The notes beneath the pieces are model-generated. The model was given only the letters and a program-made list of their open reading frames with translations, had not been told where the DNA came from and did no database searches. The position numbers were made by a program, and so were the translations under genes. From positions 392,225,962-392,289,961 of the forward strand of contig OY728133.1 in assembly GCA_963277665.1 (NCBI GenBank): a stretch of 64,000 nt of DNA. The letters run 5' to 3'. How positions within the stretch are numbered: the stretch's first letter is position 1; every line of letters begins with the position of its first letter. Of this stretch, positions 47,703-59,537 are shown piece after piece. The stretch comes from Viscum album (Eukaryota > Streptophyta > Magnoliopsida > Santalales > Viscaceae).

Positions 47703-50700
47703 TATTATCCCATTTAAAATAATGATAATGGTTTTATAAATTGAAAATATGATTATAAGATATTTAAATATTAAATACATGGGTCAAACATAGTTCTGAA
47801 CCCAAAAAATGAAAGTTTCTTCACATTTTCTTTCTTTTATTAAAATCATCCATAAGATCATATTTCTCATATGAAACATTAATTAGATTTTATTAACTAC
47901 TAAAAATAACTATATTGAGATTACATATTTCATCTTAGTAAAAAATTTGGTTGTTATATAATCTATGTCATCAAATGTGGAATCCATATATAATATATAT
48001 ATATAATCCACATAAAATAATATGGTGGTTTAGATAAATGAGTAAATGGGTTTGTATATATATTTGGAAAATTTTGATCATTACAGATATATACATTAAA
48101 GGATATGAATGTAATTTATTTTGGTCGATGAAATTTTTTTATTTTTTTTCAAATTTTGAAGTCACCAGAAACATTCAAAATATTGCTTGAAGTTACACGC
48201 TACAAAAATTTGTGATCTAATTTTAATTTTTTTATCTAATTATTTTTTTTATTCATTCATGGAAGAATATAGTACTGTTTTAACATTATAATAGTAAATT
48301 TATAATGTCCTTGAATCCCATCATCTAATAAATTCATAAATAATCTTATCATAGATGAATATGGTTGTAGTGAGTATCCAGTTATTGGTGATAACACTAT
48401 GTAATTAAATATGATCACAAGGTATGCATAAGAGTTATTTAAAGTAGTTGATTTATTGGTAATAACAATTATATTCCATGAGAATCCTTTTTTTTCAGTT
48501 TAGTTTCCACGGTCATTTCCCATTAGTTGAATTCAAAGGACACTTATGTTGAAAATTTCTAACATGTGATTACAATGGTCTGCGGTCAAACAAAATTTAT
48601 TATAACAAAGAATACAGTTTAGTGGGACTGACTAGGATCATTTTCAAGGAGTTTTGGGGCCATTTATCTATAATTATCATCCAATTATTTATAGTTTTTA
48701 TGTTTATTTTTAATATTAAAAATTGGATAAGAGTGTTGTTGTTGTGGTGTGTGTACATTAAAAATAAAATAATGTAGTAAAACTCCTAAACAAGTGTTAG
48801 TGGGGAAAGTGGTCAGACCAAGATTAGAAGAACACAACTTCACTATCCTTATTGATTACTTAATACCTTCTAATAATACACTCAATATAATTAATGGATT
48901 ACCAACCCCAAATTAGTTTTTAAGTCTTAGTTCGCCTTCTTAAATCTCCTTGCCATACTGAGTATCACCTCCTCCAGGGTGTCAAGTGATGAAAATTCCT
49001 CAATAATTGATAATACACCACCCTTAACCCATTACCAATTATAAAAAATTAATCCCTCAATCCAAAATAATCAAATTGTATGAAATGTGGACTTAGAGAA
49101 GGTATGGGAAATGATTTGGTTGAGATTGAAATGTGTCTATGGAGAACACTTAGATAAAGTAAGAAATATTTTCACAATTCCCAAGTGAGTCCACCACCCC
49201 ATAACAACTAAATAAAAAATGTAAATTAATGAATGATAAGGGACTTAGGAGAAATAAAAGAACTCCCCTGGGACTTTGACTTAGGTCAGTACTCCATTAT
49301 CAGGGAGTTTAGAGGTCACTGCTACACAATGAAGAACCATAACATAGACATAATAAAAAAGAAAAAGTATAGGTGGAAAAGAATAGAGTTTAACTTCACT
49401 TAATTTAAATTGATTTATATTGTAAATAAAAATAAAAATATAAGATTAAATACATTCCTATGTATGGAATAGAAAACTACCACATTACTCACCCCTTTAT
49501 ATACCTTACAGTATCCCCTCATCTGAAATGAAATTGAAAAATAATCATAACCAAATGAGAGAGATATGAATTTAAGAATAATCAAAGGTTGTTTTCTTCA
49601 ATAATTTGTAGTATGGTGTAGGATGAGTGTTTTTAGGGGTTTTACACTGTAAGGGGGTTAGTATGAGCTTATGTTGGGATATTGTATGAGTTGGACTTCC
49701 AAATAAAAGCCTAATATGATGTTGTATGTGGGTTTAGACTTTAATAAACAATTAGGATTGATTTGATGTTGTGATCATACATAATTTACATGATTTTATT
49801 ATATGAATTAAATTGGTGATGTAGTATCTATAGAGAAAACATGAGAAAGGGAAAAAATATTTATCATGGACCTCCTTGCAACATACTTAGCTGAAGAGAC
49901 CATTTATTGGGAGACCTTATGTGACCTAGGTGGAGGTTTCCCATCCCTTATGTGTATTGAATTATTCTTATCAATGTTACACATGTGAAGAACATATAAT
50001 TTTTTTTTAAGTGAGATGGTTCAGCGGCTAAAGATCTAATCTACACACTACATAACATGGTGCAAAAATCAATATCCATTGGAACCACTTCTGTTGAATT
50101 CATTAAGTCATTCCATCAAGGAAATGGAATAAATTCATCTCTATCTTCATATCTGTAGCACTACTTGGAATCGATGCCCCCTCTAATTTGATCATGAATA
50201 TGGGACAAACTCAACATCTAGTGAACACATGTATCTTTCTCAATATTTGGTGAGGCTTCTTCTTCCATCATAACTCAGTTGCCTTTGTCAAATCATAATT
50301 AGGTCCAAATATCATATAAATATCAATTTGTTGGAGATTATAATTATTACTTCAATTTATTTTTAGATTTCACTACTTAAAATTCATCTTTCTTCAATTG
50401 TATTCATATGCTCATGACTCATAGTTTGTCTTCCTATGATATCAGTTTCATTAGTTTGAGTGCCAGTGTTCATCATCTCCTTCAATCTCACCTTGGAAGT
50501 TATTCACTCAATATACTATCATATATGATTGTTGATAAACTTGTTTGATTATTATAAATAGATATTTAATCTCCCTATCATCCATAATTCCTATATCTTA
50601 TGTTCCATTTGAACCTTACACCTTGGTACTAGTCATAGGGAAACCATGACACAACTAATTAGAGGACCATTATGCAATAGAGGGAGTATGGGGATGATAA

Positions 50701-52599
50701 TTATGTATATGAGCGATGTGTGAGATGACCCTCATAAAATTCATAGATGTATCATTATGAGGATAGTATACTACAGGAGTGTCCTTGACATAGTGCCTAG
50801 AGAATCTACCCTCATGTGGAAGGTTTGGATGACACCTATGCAGGAATGAAAACCACACCTTCCTAGGGAGTCATTTACAAAATTTTAACCTCCACCAACA
50901 CATTAAATGAAAAACTAATTAAATTAGGTTTAATATTCAAACACAGAATAAATTAAAATAAAAATTATTTAAATAAAACACATTTAATTTCAGAATGAAT
51001 ATTAAATCCATTTTTATGACAAAAATAAAAAAATTAAACTGGAATTATTTTATTCCCATAAAATTTTACTAAATTTTAAAATAATGTAATGATCAAGATT
51101 TTAATGGAATTATAGGGAATATATTAAATTTATAAAGTGATGAAAATTATGAAATTTTACATTTCATGAATACTTCAAACATAAAATATTCCACTCCCTG
51201 GAAATTCTTTGCAATGGAAACATTCAACATTTCACTAGAAATAATGTTTTATATTGTGTACAAAATTTCTAATCCATTAAAATAGATTTAAAAGAAAACA
51301 TAATCATCCAAATATATTTTTATAATTCATACTTCAATAATATTAGATGAAATTCAGTTCAGTATGAATTAGAAAAACTAATATCCAAAAACATAATAAA
51401 TTTCCAACTATTTTAGCTCAAATTTTGATAATATAGTTAAAAAAACAAGAACATGTGATAGAATTAAGTAAAATATAGATTAGTTCATCAAATACATATA
51501 CGAAATTAATTAATTTTACGAAAAAAATGATAAATAATATGTTTAAATTATAGTTCAAATATATTTATTCATAAAAAATAAATCAATTTACATGAAAAGA
51601 TAAAACAGTACAAAATTCTAACAATCAAGCAAGGTGTGAGGAAAGTTTTTCAATTATTTACACTGAAACATTCATTATTTTTCATATATGTATTTAATTC
51701 CAAAGGAATTAAATTCCCTTTCTATATGAAATTTTACCTTCGATATCCAATCAAATCCATTTAATTTCCTACCTTACATATGAATTTTTACTCTTTTCAT
51801 CCGGAAAATATTAAAATGAAGTTTGTATCATTCTTTGAGTTCATGTAATTATTGAATATTCCTACCAAGGATCTAGTTATTTAATAAAATATATTAAAAT
51901 ATTTAAGAATGAAAAAGGAGATAAAATTTTGAATCCATGAGTTTCGCCATCCCCCACACTCAATCACCACTAAATGATCAAAGAAATTTATTAAAAAAAT
52001 ATAATATTAAGCAGAATAATAAATATGATAGAAAATACTATTGTAACGGATAGAGTTCACATGGATTCTTATTTCTGTGTGGATAGATTTGGGAATAAGT
52101 AATTTCCAATTATATTGGATCCAAGTTATCATTAAAGATGTTTTGATGTTTCTTCCCATCCTATTTCCGAGTAGATGGCATAAAGGTGTGGGGACTGGGT
52201 CCAGTTGGTGGGTTTTAATTCCTTCCAGTTTGACCTGTCTTCCCACTCCCATTGAACCCACACTTTTCATAAATAATACAAGAAATAAAATACAACAAAA
52301 AACGAACTTTATATTCAAAATTGAAACACATAGATGAAAATAAAAACAAATTGAAAGAAGAAAGATTAAAAATATCAGGTAAATACCCCCAAGAGGTGTG
52401 GAATTTTATACTGTTTGAAATTGTACATCCTTAAGATCATCCCCAATCAACTAAATGATGCATATTATTCAGTTTGAACCAAAAAAATTTCATGATCCAA
52501 CATTTTCTACATATTTTTTCTTTTCTTGGAGGTACTATTTGGTAGTATAGTGTGTTTTGATTCACATTACTATTAAAATGAAGCATGAAAGGTGGGACT
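47703..52599. other. AT-rich intergenic stretch, no supported gene
   Basis: About 4.9 kb without LTRs, terminal repeats or domain-like translations that I can recognise. It contains short AT tracts (for example 47992-48006). The longest open frames (52007-52318 minus, 52077-52337 plus, 50670-50858 minus) show no family motifs. It may be a diverged TE or true intergenic DNA between two TE blocks. Confidence 0.5.
50012..50140 (+). repeat. Possible SINE-like (tRNA-derived) remnant
   Basis: GATGGTTCAGCGGCTAAAG resembles an RNA polymerase III A box (TGGTTCAGCGG). About 55 bases on, GGTGCAAAAATC is weakly like a B box. There is no clear tail or duplication. Tentative. Confidence 0.25.
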
Positions 52600-52604
52600 G
52601 GAAG
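52600..52604. repeat. GGAAG target site duplication (right copy 63066-63070)
   Basis: Perfect 5-bp direct repeat at the outer edges of the LTR pair. Confidence 0.93.
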
Positions 52605-53829
52605 TGTAAAGACCTGGAAATATTGTGGGATGTCTTTTTTAAATACATGGGAATTTTATGAGTCTGTAGTTTCTGACAGCACCGGATTCTGAGGCCCGAT
52701 GAGCCCAGAATCATTTTCTGAAGGTTTGTTTGGGTACGTTCAATAAACGTACGAGCTGGATTTTATATCTTTTGAACCGGTACTCAGAATTCAAATATGA
52801 GGACACCGATGAACTCGTAGCGTCAGTATTCACTTAAGGTGATCTTTACTGCAGTTGCATTTTAGCGGGAGTGGATGTTAATTATTGGGATTCTTAATAA
52901 ATTAAATAAAATAATATGTGACATAATTTTATTTTATGTGGTGGTTATATTTTTCTCCAATGGGAAGTTATAGGTGGGGCCCACCACCCACATAACCTCC
53001 CATGTGAGGATAATGTGTGGTGGGTCCCACACGAACACCAAACCCCTCAACTCCCCTTGAATTTATTAAAGACATTGCTCTCTCAATTTAATGTTAAAAC
53101 TCTCTACCTCCCTTATTTTAAATTTTAAACCTTCCATCTTCTCTCATTAAAGTGCCAACACCTAAGATTAATTAATTCCACACTTAATTAACCTATTTTA
53201 ATTCTTTTGAATATATTTTTCCAACATTAAAGAAAGAAATTACATTATTTTAATTTTTTTGGCATAAACATGGTTGGGATAACTAAGGAGAGGAGGAGAA
53301 CTCTTGGAGGAATAATACCCTCTCGATGAAGAACATCTCCAATGAAGAACGACGTCCTCTACGAAGAAGAACGAAGAAGACGCTCGAGCCCAGGATTGGC
53401 GGTGTGTGATGGATGCAACATACGAAGTCATCTTCGAATTCTCTTCCAGCATCATGGTCAAGAGAACATTGAAATCGAGGTAGGGTTTTGAATTCGAGTT
53501 TGAATTTCGGTCTTTTAAATTCTTCTTTTACCTTGGATAAAAACAACAACCATGGATCGACCCTTGAACATGTCGATCCACGGAACGAATGTTGATTTCT
53601 GGATGGGGTAGAGATTAAGCTGGAGTTTTTTTTTGGTTTAATTATATGCTGGATTACTGTTTGAGCCTCTAACTCGGAGGGAACGGACTAACAAACACGT
53701 ACGGACCCTCCACCAATTTGTTTTTGATGCGTGGTTTGATGGGCGACGGGTGAATGGAATGGAAACCCTGATTTGAGGTCGTCACAGGGAAGAATAGGAC
53801 CCGAGGATGCCGTAGGCGTAGACGAGTAG

Positions 53830-54335
53830 CAAAAAAGACTACCAGAATGAATCTGGTGGCCCGCGGAAAAGTGCGGCCGCACGGGTCGCCTGCGCAATGG
53901 CGTCGGCGACCGGAGAAGGTGGTCGACAACGGCCGGCCACCTGGGGGCGGCAGCGCCCCTCGTGCACCGCCGGCGGAAGGCCACCGTGACATCGTCCGTG
54001 GCGGCGGAGCGGAACCCGCATCTGTGTGTTTCGGGAAGATCTGGAGACCCCAGCTGGTGCTGCTATTACGGGACACCAGGGGGGGTGCCCTCCCCCGCTC
54101 CACAAGCCCTGCACGTAATGCGCTCGACCAGCTGGCCGCCGGGTGGGGCCGCCTGCCGTGCAAGCCAGGATGCCTGCCACGCGGGACGGGCCACCCTCAC
54201 GTGGGTTGGGCCGCAACCGTCGAGCCAGGTTGCGCCCTAACAGGCCAGACCTGGATCTGGGTCAGGTTGACCCGGTTCGGGCCGACCCAGGGCCGGTTGT
54301 GCCGGGTCGGACCGGACCCAAACCCCCCTCTTCGG
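53830..54335. other. GC-rich, CpG-rich island in the 5' LTR
   Basis: Abruptly GC-rich (GCGGCCGCACGGGTCGCC, CGGCCGGCCACC) within AT-rich LTR sequence, and homologous to 60715-61170 in the 3' LTR. It could be the LTR promoter/leader or a captured host fragment. No protein family is recognised in either direction. Confidence 0.75.
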
Positions 54336-54889
54336 ACCACTTTTGGTTTTTTGCCCATACCATTAGCTACAGACCTCCAATCAACACACTGTCAGTTGAA
54401 AAATTTTCTTGGATTGAGAAATTTGTTTCGGTATATCACACTCAAGGTTTTGGTGAAGTTTGGGTACAACTGAGTTGGTTCGAACCCGAAACCAATCGGG
54501 CCCATGGAGCAGAAACACTTATAACATAAGGACCGGACGTCCGATTGATGTGACGTCAACTACGCTGGTTTCCTTTTGATGAGACGGTCCTTTTTGAATA
54601 CTCCAAATAGGATTTTGATGAGATTGTAGTATGGCCGGGTTGGATTGTACCCGAAATCCAACCGGCCCCTTGGAACGAAAATGCCAATAACTCTTAGACC
54701 GGGCGTCCGATTGACGCATCGTCTATCACATTGGGTTCCTTATGATGATATGGAACTACGGGATTCACCAACTAAGAAATTCAAGATAGGTGATGTATCA
54801 ACACTTGGCTCGAGGATCGGACACTCCCAGAATCGAGCGTGTTGTGTGTGGGAACCCTAGTGATGGCTCTGACTGAGATGGCGGAATCC

Positions 54890-55410
54890 TCTGTGGGTTC
54901 GACAGTAGTGACTTATATACCAGGATCCTATGTTGGTTCAACATCGATTACTACTGTACCGGAATCCTTTGTTGGTTCGACAGTTACGACTTCTGTACCG
55001 GGATCCTTAGTGGGTTTGACAGCAGTGACTTCTATAGTAGGATCCTACGTGGGTTCGACAACGATGACTACTGTACCAGAATGCTACATGGGTTCAACAG
55101 TGACGGCATCTTGTACCGAGATCCTCTGTGGGTTCGACAGTAGTGACTTCTGTACCATGATCCTATGTGGGTTTGACAGCAAGGACTACTGTACCAGAAT
55201 CCTACGTGGGTTTGACAGTGACGACTTATGTATCAGGATCGTCTATGGGTTCAATAGCAGTGACATCTGTACCAGGATCCTACGTGGGTTCGACAGTGAT
55301 GACTACTGTACTAGAATCCAATGTGGGTTCGACAGTGATGACTTCTGCGCTAGGATCCTACATGGGTTCGACAAGAGTGATATTGTTTCGAGGATCCTAC
55401 ATGATTTCTA
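54890..55410 (+). repeat. 39-bp minisatellite in 5' LTR
   Basis: About 13 units of GTGGGTTCGACAGTAGTGAC + TTCTGTACCAGGATCCTAC type. Because 39 is a multiple of 3, long frames stay open. One frame gives 13-residue units of the form VGSTVVTSVPGSY. No signal peptide or gene context is seen. Confidence 0.95.
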
Positions 55411-56229
55411 TAGAGGAGATGATTCATATGCTACATCTAATCATCTCTACCCCTCTGTGTGAGTTGTATACCTGTGTGAGCATAGTCATGTATTTCAAAC
55501 ATTATCAACATGGTGATTCAATTTACTTCCTTTGAGGAATGGTTTCTGATTAAGCTCAGGAGTTGGAGCCGGACTATTAATGATAAATTAGGTATATGTA
55601 TGGGAATATACCTATGTAGGGTTGTTTGTTACTTCGTGATTGTATCTTTATATTGCGGTTTATCCTTTGTGGATTTTGTGAGACCTTGTGGGTCTCGGGG
55701 TCCCTATTGAGTATCATTATACTCACCCCTACATGGGTTATGCCCGCACCTCATTGTGTTGGATGCAGATGATGGATAGCGCTGACCGAGGTGGAGTGTA
55801 TGAGGACTGGACAGTACCTGGAGGTGGACCTCACAACGAGTCGGTACCTGAAGTAGACGGACGGACGTAGAGCACTGAGGAGGCTATATTTACCTACCCT
55901 TCAGGTGGGATCTATGGTGGACAATCCAGGAGCTGCTAGGCACCTTCCATCTGTTTTTCTTTTTAGTTATACTTTTTTTTCCTTTTGTTATACTTTACTA
56001 TTGGGATTGTATTTCTGGACCTTGTACTTTCCAACACTTCTTCTTTATTTAGTTTTTACTTAGAGTTTTCTTCCTCTTGTACTCTGGTTGTATTTGTTTG
56101 TAGTTATAAAAGAAATTCCTTCCTAGTTTAGGGATTTATGCCTTTGCTGCTAGTCGTCATCCCCTGGCCAATGGAAGGTGAGATTGGGGTTGTTACGACA
56201 CAAGCCCCAGGGGATGGTTCATGAAAAAT

Positions 56230-56241
56230 TGGTATCAGAGG
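56230..56241 (+). other. Primer binding site of third gypsy
   Basis: TGGTATCAGAGG three bases after the 5' LTR end (initiator Met tRNA type). Confidence 0.9.
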
Positions 56242-56509
56242 AGGCAGTTATACCGCAAAACTTGGACTATGATTCATTTAATGACAATAATGTTAAGTGT
56301 TCTGGGTGTGGTTATCTGTTTAGGGAAACTGATGTTGGTGCGGCGACTGACATATCCATACACTAGGACTCTGACTTCGGATTTCTGACTCAGTGCACGA
56401 AAACACTAATTTCGTGTGTGTTTCCTTTGAAAAATTTTTCTTCATGATTACTTTGTGTCAGCTAACCAGGTCTACTATTTTAACAATCGAGAACCTGTTT
56501 CTTTTTAGG

Positions 56510-57420
56510 ATGGCCCCACGAAGGTCACCAGCTAGGGTTCTGAGTTATGTATGAGATTGTATCCCACCAAGCGACAAGGTCTTGGTGTAGGGCCCCATCA
56601 TAGCGTAGGTTCCAGTGGTACCACTACCCGCTGGGCCACCGATACCACCAGCTCTAGCAGAAGAGAGTACATGCCATATGAGTGTGTTGCATGAGTTCTA
56701 GTGCCAGAGACCACCTAGGTTCTGGGGATAGACGGACCCATAGGCTGCTGAGGATTGGATGGAGGCTGTTGTGTGAGTTTTCATATTGGTAGGGACACCA
56801 GCCAACCTCATGGTGATCCTTTCCGTGATTCTCCTATAGGTAGAAGCAGATAGATGGTGGAGCATGATGCTCCTGGTGCATGACATGGTATCACTACTCT
56901 GGATAGATTTCAAGAGGCTGTTCTGGGCAGAGTTTGTACCAGCCACCCTTAGTGCAGTGTGGATTCAGGAGTTACTTCATCTGCAGTAGGGAAGCATGAC
57001 AATAGCTCAGTACTCAATGAGGTTCACCGACCTATCGTGCTACACCACAGATATAGTACGTGATCCATTCTTCCGGGCCTGGACCTTTGAGCAGGGACTC
57101 AGGCATGAGATCAGGGCTTCGATGATCACCCTCAACATCCCGACACATATGGGGGTATTTGAGCTAGCCCTCCTAGTGGAGAGTTTCCTTGCTGAGTAGT
57201 CTCCAACAGCGAGACCCACCACTAGTCGACAGACACCAGAGTCTTCTGCAGCTGGCAGTAGACAGATGATGCAGGGGGTCCAAGAGGACCAGACCCACAG
57301 GTGATCAACTGCATGACTCAGGTTTGTTTTTGTGGGGCACATGAGACAGAGCTATCCATAAAAGGATCAGGCAATGATATACATGCGGTGGGCAGGGTCA
57401 CATGGCTCGAGACTGCCTGA
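56510..57420 (+). pseudogene. Gag of third gypsy
   Basis: An ATG-like basic start near 56511 (MAPRRSPAR, soon stopped) is followed by a capsid block at 56996-57199 (MTIAQYSMRFTDLSCYTTDIV, FEQGLRHEIRASM), typical of chromovirus gag. The knuckle at 57375-57416 reads stop-Y-T-C-G-G-Q-G-H-M-A-R-D-C, the first Cys codon TGC or TGT having become TGA. Several other stops are present. Confidence 0.85.
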
Positions 57421-58190
57421 CCCACCCTGCAGATGAGAAGTAGGAAGTAGAAGGACCTCCCAGGTAGAGGTAGAGGTTCGACTATGGTGGCCCTCCAGGA
57501 GTAGGCGAATGTGGCAGAGAAGATGACCGAGCAGTAGGTGGTGGATGACGTTTCAAGGCCCTATGACCACCACCACCAAGAGGCCCACCTAGACTGTAGG
57601 GAACGAGTGGACATGGGAGAGCTCAGATTTAGGAAGTTGAGGCCTATGACCATAGTGCTCTGGGATCATGTGGATAGGACCATAACTAGTTCCAAGTATA
57701 GAGTCCTTTGTTCATGAATCTTATAGCTTCATTGATGTCGTTTTTTGTGGTTTCTTTATGTCTATGTACTTCGATCTATAGTAATAAAAGACATGTGTCC
57801 TTGTGAAATTTTTTTTCCTGCCTTTTGTGTGGATAATACTAAGAGATTCCAGATAAAACCATTGACTTGACCCTCACATTCGAGATTTTTATTAGAGGAG
57901 ACCCAATGACCACACACTGATGCCGGCAGTGTGACTCAACCATTGGAGACAAGTGTAATAGTTGGATCTCTTGGTAGTAGCATCGAGGCCTTAAGACGTC
58001 TTCCATGGCATGAATTAGTACCATTCATGTTTGGATAGACTGTATGAGGGAATGGGAAAGGTTTATCTAGGGGATGAGATCAGATTTCTCTTTTTGGAAA
58101 AGGAGAAATCATAGTATCTCTTTTAGGATGTAGGAGAAGAAGAGTGTAGAAGAGTTCTTTTAAATTGGCTAGTCTCACCCATAGTTTTTT
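57421..58190 (+). other. Junk between gag and RNase H; protease and RT absent
   Basis: About 770 bp where ~1.7 kb of protease, RT and connection would be expected. I see no DSG or YxDD motif. The region 57700-58100 is not recognisable. Internal deletion is the simplest reading. Confidence 0.6.
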
Positions 58191-58197
58191 GGTCGAA

Positions 58198-58368
58198 CAC
58201 TTTACAGTCTACTCTGACCACCAGCGTCTCTGGTATATCTTCTCTCAGAAGGACATGAACCCAGGACACCAAAGATGACTTGAATTCCTCCAGGACTATG
58301 TCCTCAAGATTATCTATACTCCTGGAAAGGGTAACTTTGTAGCTGATGCTCTTAGTAGGAGATCATGA
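58198..58368 (+). pseudogene. RNase H C-terminal part of third gypsy
   Basis: Reads HFTVYSDHQRLWYIFSQKD, then LEFLQDYVLKIIYTPGKGNF and VADALSRRS, the conserved end of the Ty3 RNase H domain. One stop follows HQR (CGA or TGG to TGA). Confidence 0.9.
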
Positions 58369-58609
58369 ATTCAGCTGCTAGGAGAGGTGATGGAGAAGTT
58401 GGCGACATTGCAGATATCCTTTGTGGATTGAGACGGAGCAGCCTTTCTACAGTCTCTCACAGTCACTTCCCTACTTATTCAGCGAGTCAGGGAGGCACAA
58501 CATGGGGACACTGACTACGAGACACGACGTGCTCAGATATCCTTAGGGCAGGCATTTGAAGGATTTTTTGAAGGTGGAGAGCACGTCATTCCTTTCAGAG
58601 GACATACCA

Positions 58610-59035
58610 TGGTACCAGTTTCACTTCAAGAGGAAGTGTTGCGGGAGTTCCACACATCTCCTTTAGCGGTACATCCAAGAGTGGTAAAGATGTACTAGGA
58701 CCTTCGATGATAGCACTGGTGGCTAGGTATGAAGAAGGCAGTAGCGGAGTTAGTCTCTCGATGCCTCACTTGTAAGTAATTGAAGGTGGAGAATCTGGTA
58801 CTAGCAGGCTTGGTTCAGGCTTTAGTGGTCCCAAAGTGGAAGAGGGATGAGATATCCATGGACTTCATGACGGGTCTTCCACATACGTCCAGTAGACATG
58901 ACTCAATTTGGGTGATTGTTGACCGACTTAAGAAGTTTTCCAACTTCCTACTGACCAGAGATGGTACAAGATACCACGAAGGAGGTGCAGGTCATCCAAG
59001 AGTGGATAAAGACTGTGCAGAACTGATAAAATTCA
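58610..59035 (+). pseudogene. Integrase N-terminal part of third gypsy; core deleted
   Basis: The HHCC finger is visible (LREFHTSPLAVHPRVVKMY, then two stops, GMKKAVAELVSRCLTCK), then WKRDEISMDFMTGLP with the first catalytic Asp, and SIWVIVDRLKKFSNFL. At about 58975 the text jumps from the start of the core (RDGTRY) to a TKEVQVIQEWIKTVQ helix that normally lies ~130 residues later, so two of the three catalytic acidic residues are missing. Confidence 0.88.
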
Positions 59036-59490
59036 TATGCTGATAGGAGAAGGAGACCTCTAGAATTCAAGGATGGCGACCACGTCTTTCTACGGGTCTC
59101 ACCTCAAAGAGTTCTACGGAGATTTATCCAAGGTAGCAAGTTATCTTCGCGATTCATCGGATCGTTCCAAGTCCTCAGTAGGGTAGGTGAGTTGGCTTAC
59201 CACTTGGCTCTTCCACCTCAGTTGCACTGAGTGCACGACGTCTTCCATGTATCTCAGTTAAGGTGATACGTGCATGAATCATACCACATCATCGACCATG
59301 GGGAGTTGGACATCAATGACAGGACGACATTCAAGGAGGTCCCAGTGGAGAACAAGGATCGATAGAAGAAGGTCCTACGTGGATGGTCGATTCCTCTGGT
59401 GTGCATTCACTGGCAGCACAGGAACCTCCAGGAGAGAACATGGGAGCGGGAGTCTCATATGCATGCTCAGTACCCCCATTTGTTCCCTTG
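59036..59490 (+). pseudogene. Integrase C-terminus and chromodomain-like tail of third gypsy
   Basis: RRRPLEFKDGDHVFLRVSP, then SSRFIGSFQVLSRVGELAYHLALPPQL (GPY/F-type module with GPF changed to GSF), then VHDVFHVSQLR, and a tail with VPLVCIHW-like and ERTWERE blocks, then YPHLFP. Scattered stops (TGA for CGA/TGG, TAA) break it. Confidence 0.87.
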
Positions 59491-59525
59491 TTATGTGTTA
59501 TATCTTATGAGTACATAAATCCCTG

Positions 59526-59537
59526 AGGTGGGGAGAA
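59526..59537 (+). other. Polypurine tract of third gypsy
   Basis: AGGTGGGGAGAA directly before TGTAAAGACC. Confidence 0.88.

Larger units (their letters stand above)
52605..56226 (+). repeat. 5' LTR of third gypsy, 3.6 kb, with GC island and minisatellite
   Basis: Layout shared with the 3' LTR: an AT-rich first kilobase, a GC-rich block (~53830-54335), a direct-repeat pair of GTTGGTTCGAACC(C/T)GAAACCAA type text (54470 and 54640), the 39-bp minisatellite (54890-55410), then a CTTG/CTTTGT-rich end that looks like a transcript tail. Open frames on both strands in the GC block (53669-54473) contain no recognised domain and are damaged in the other LTR. Confidence 0.92.

Noticed and set aside
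52007..52318. Open frame on the minus strand with a hydrophobic, signal-peptide-like start (NIKFVFCCILFLVLF)
   Set aside because: The apparent start is TTG, not ATG. No in-frame ATG precedes the hydrophobic part, and no secreted-peptide motif or cysteine pattern follows.
53669..54529. Arg/Pro/Gly-rich frames up to 208 residues in the LTR GC island
   Set aside because: They occur on both strands, are not conserved in the other LTR, and lack any recognised motif.
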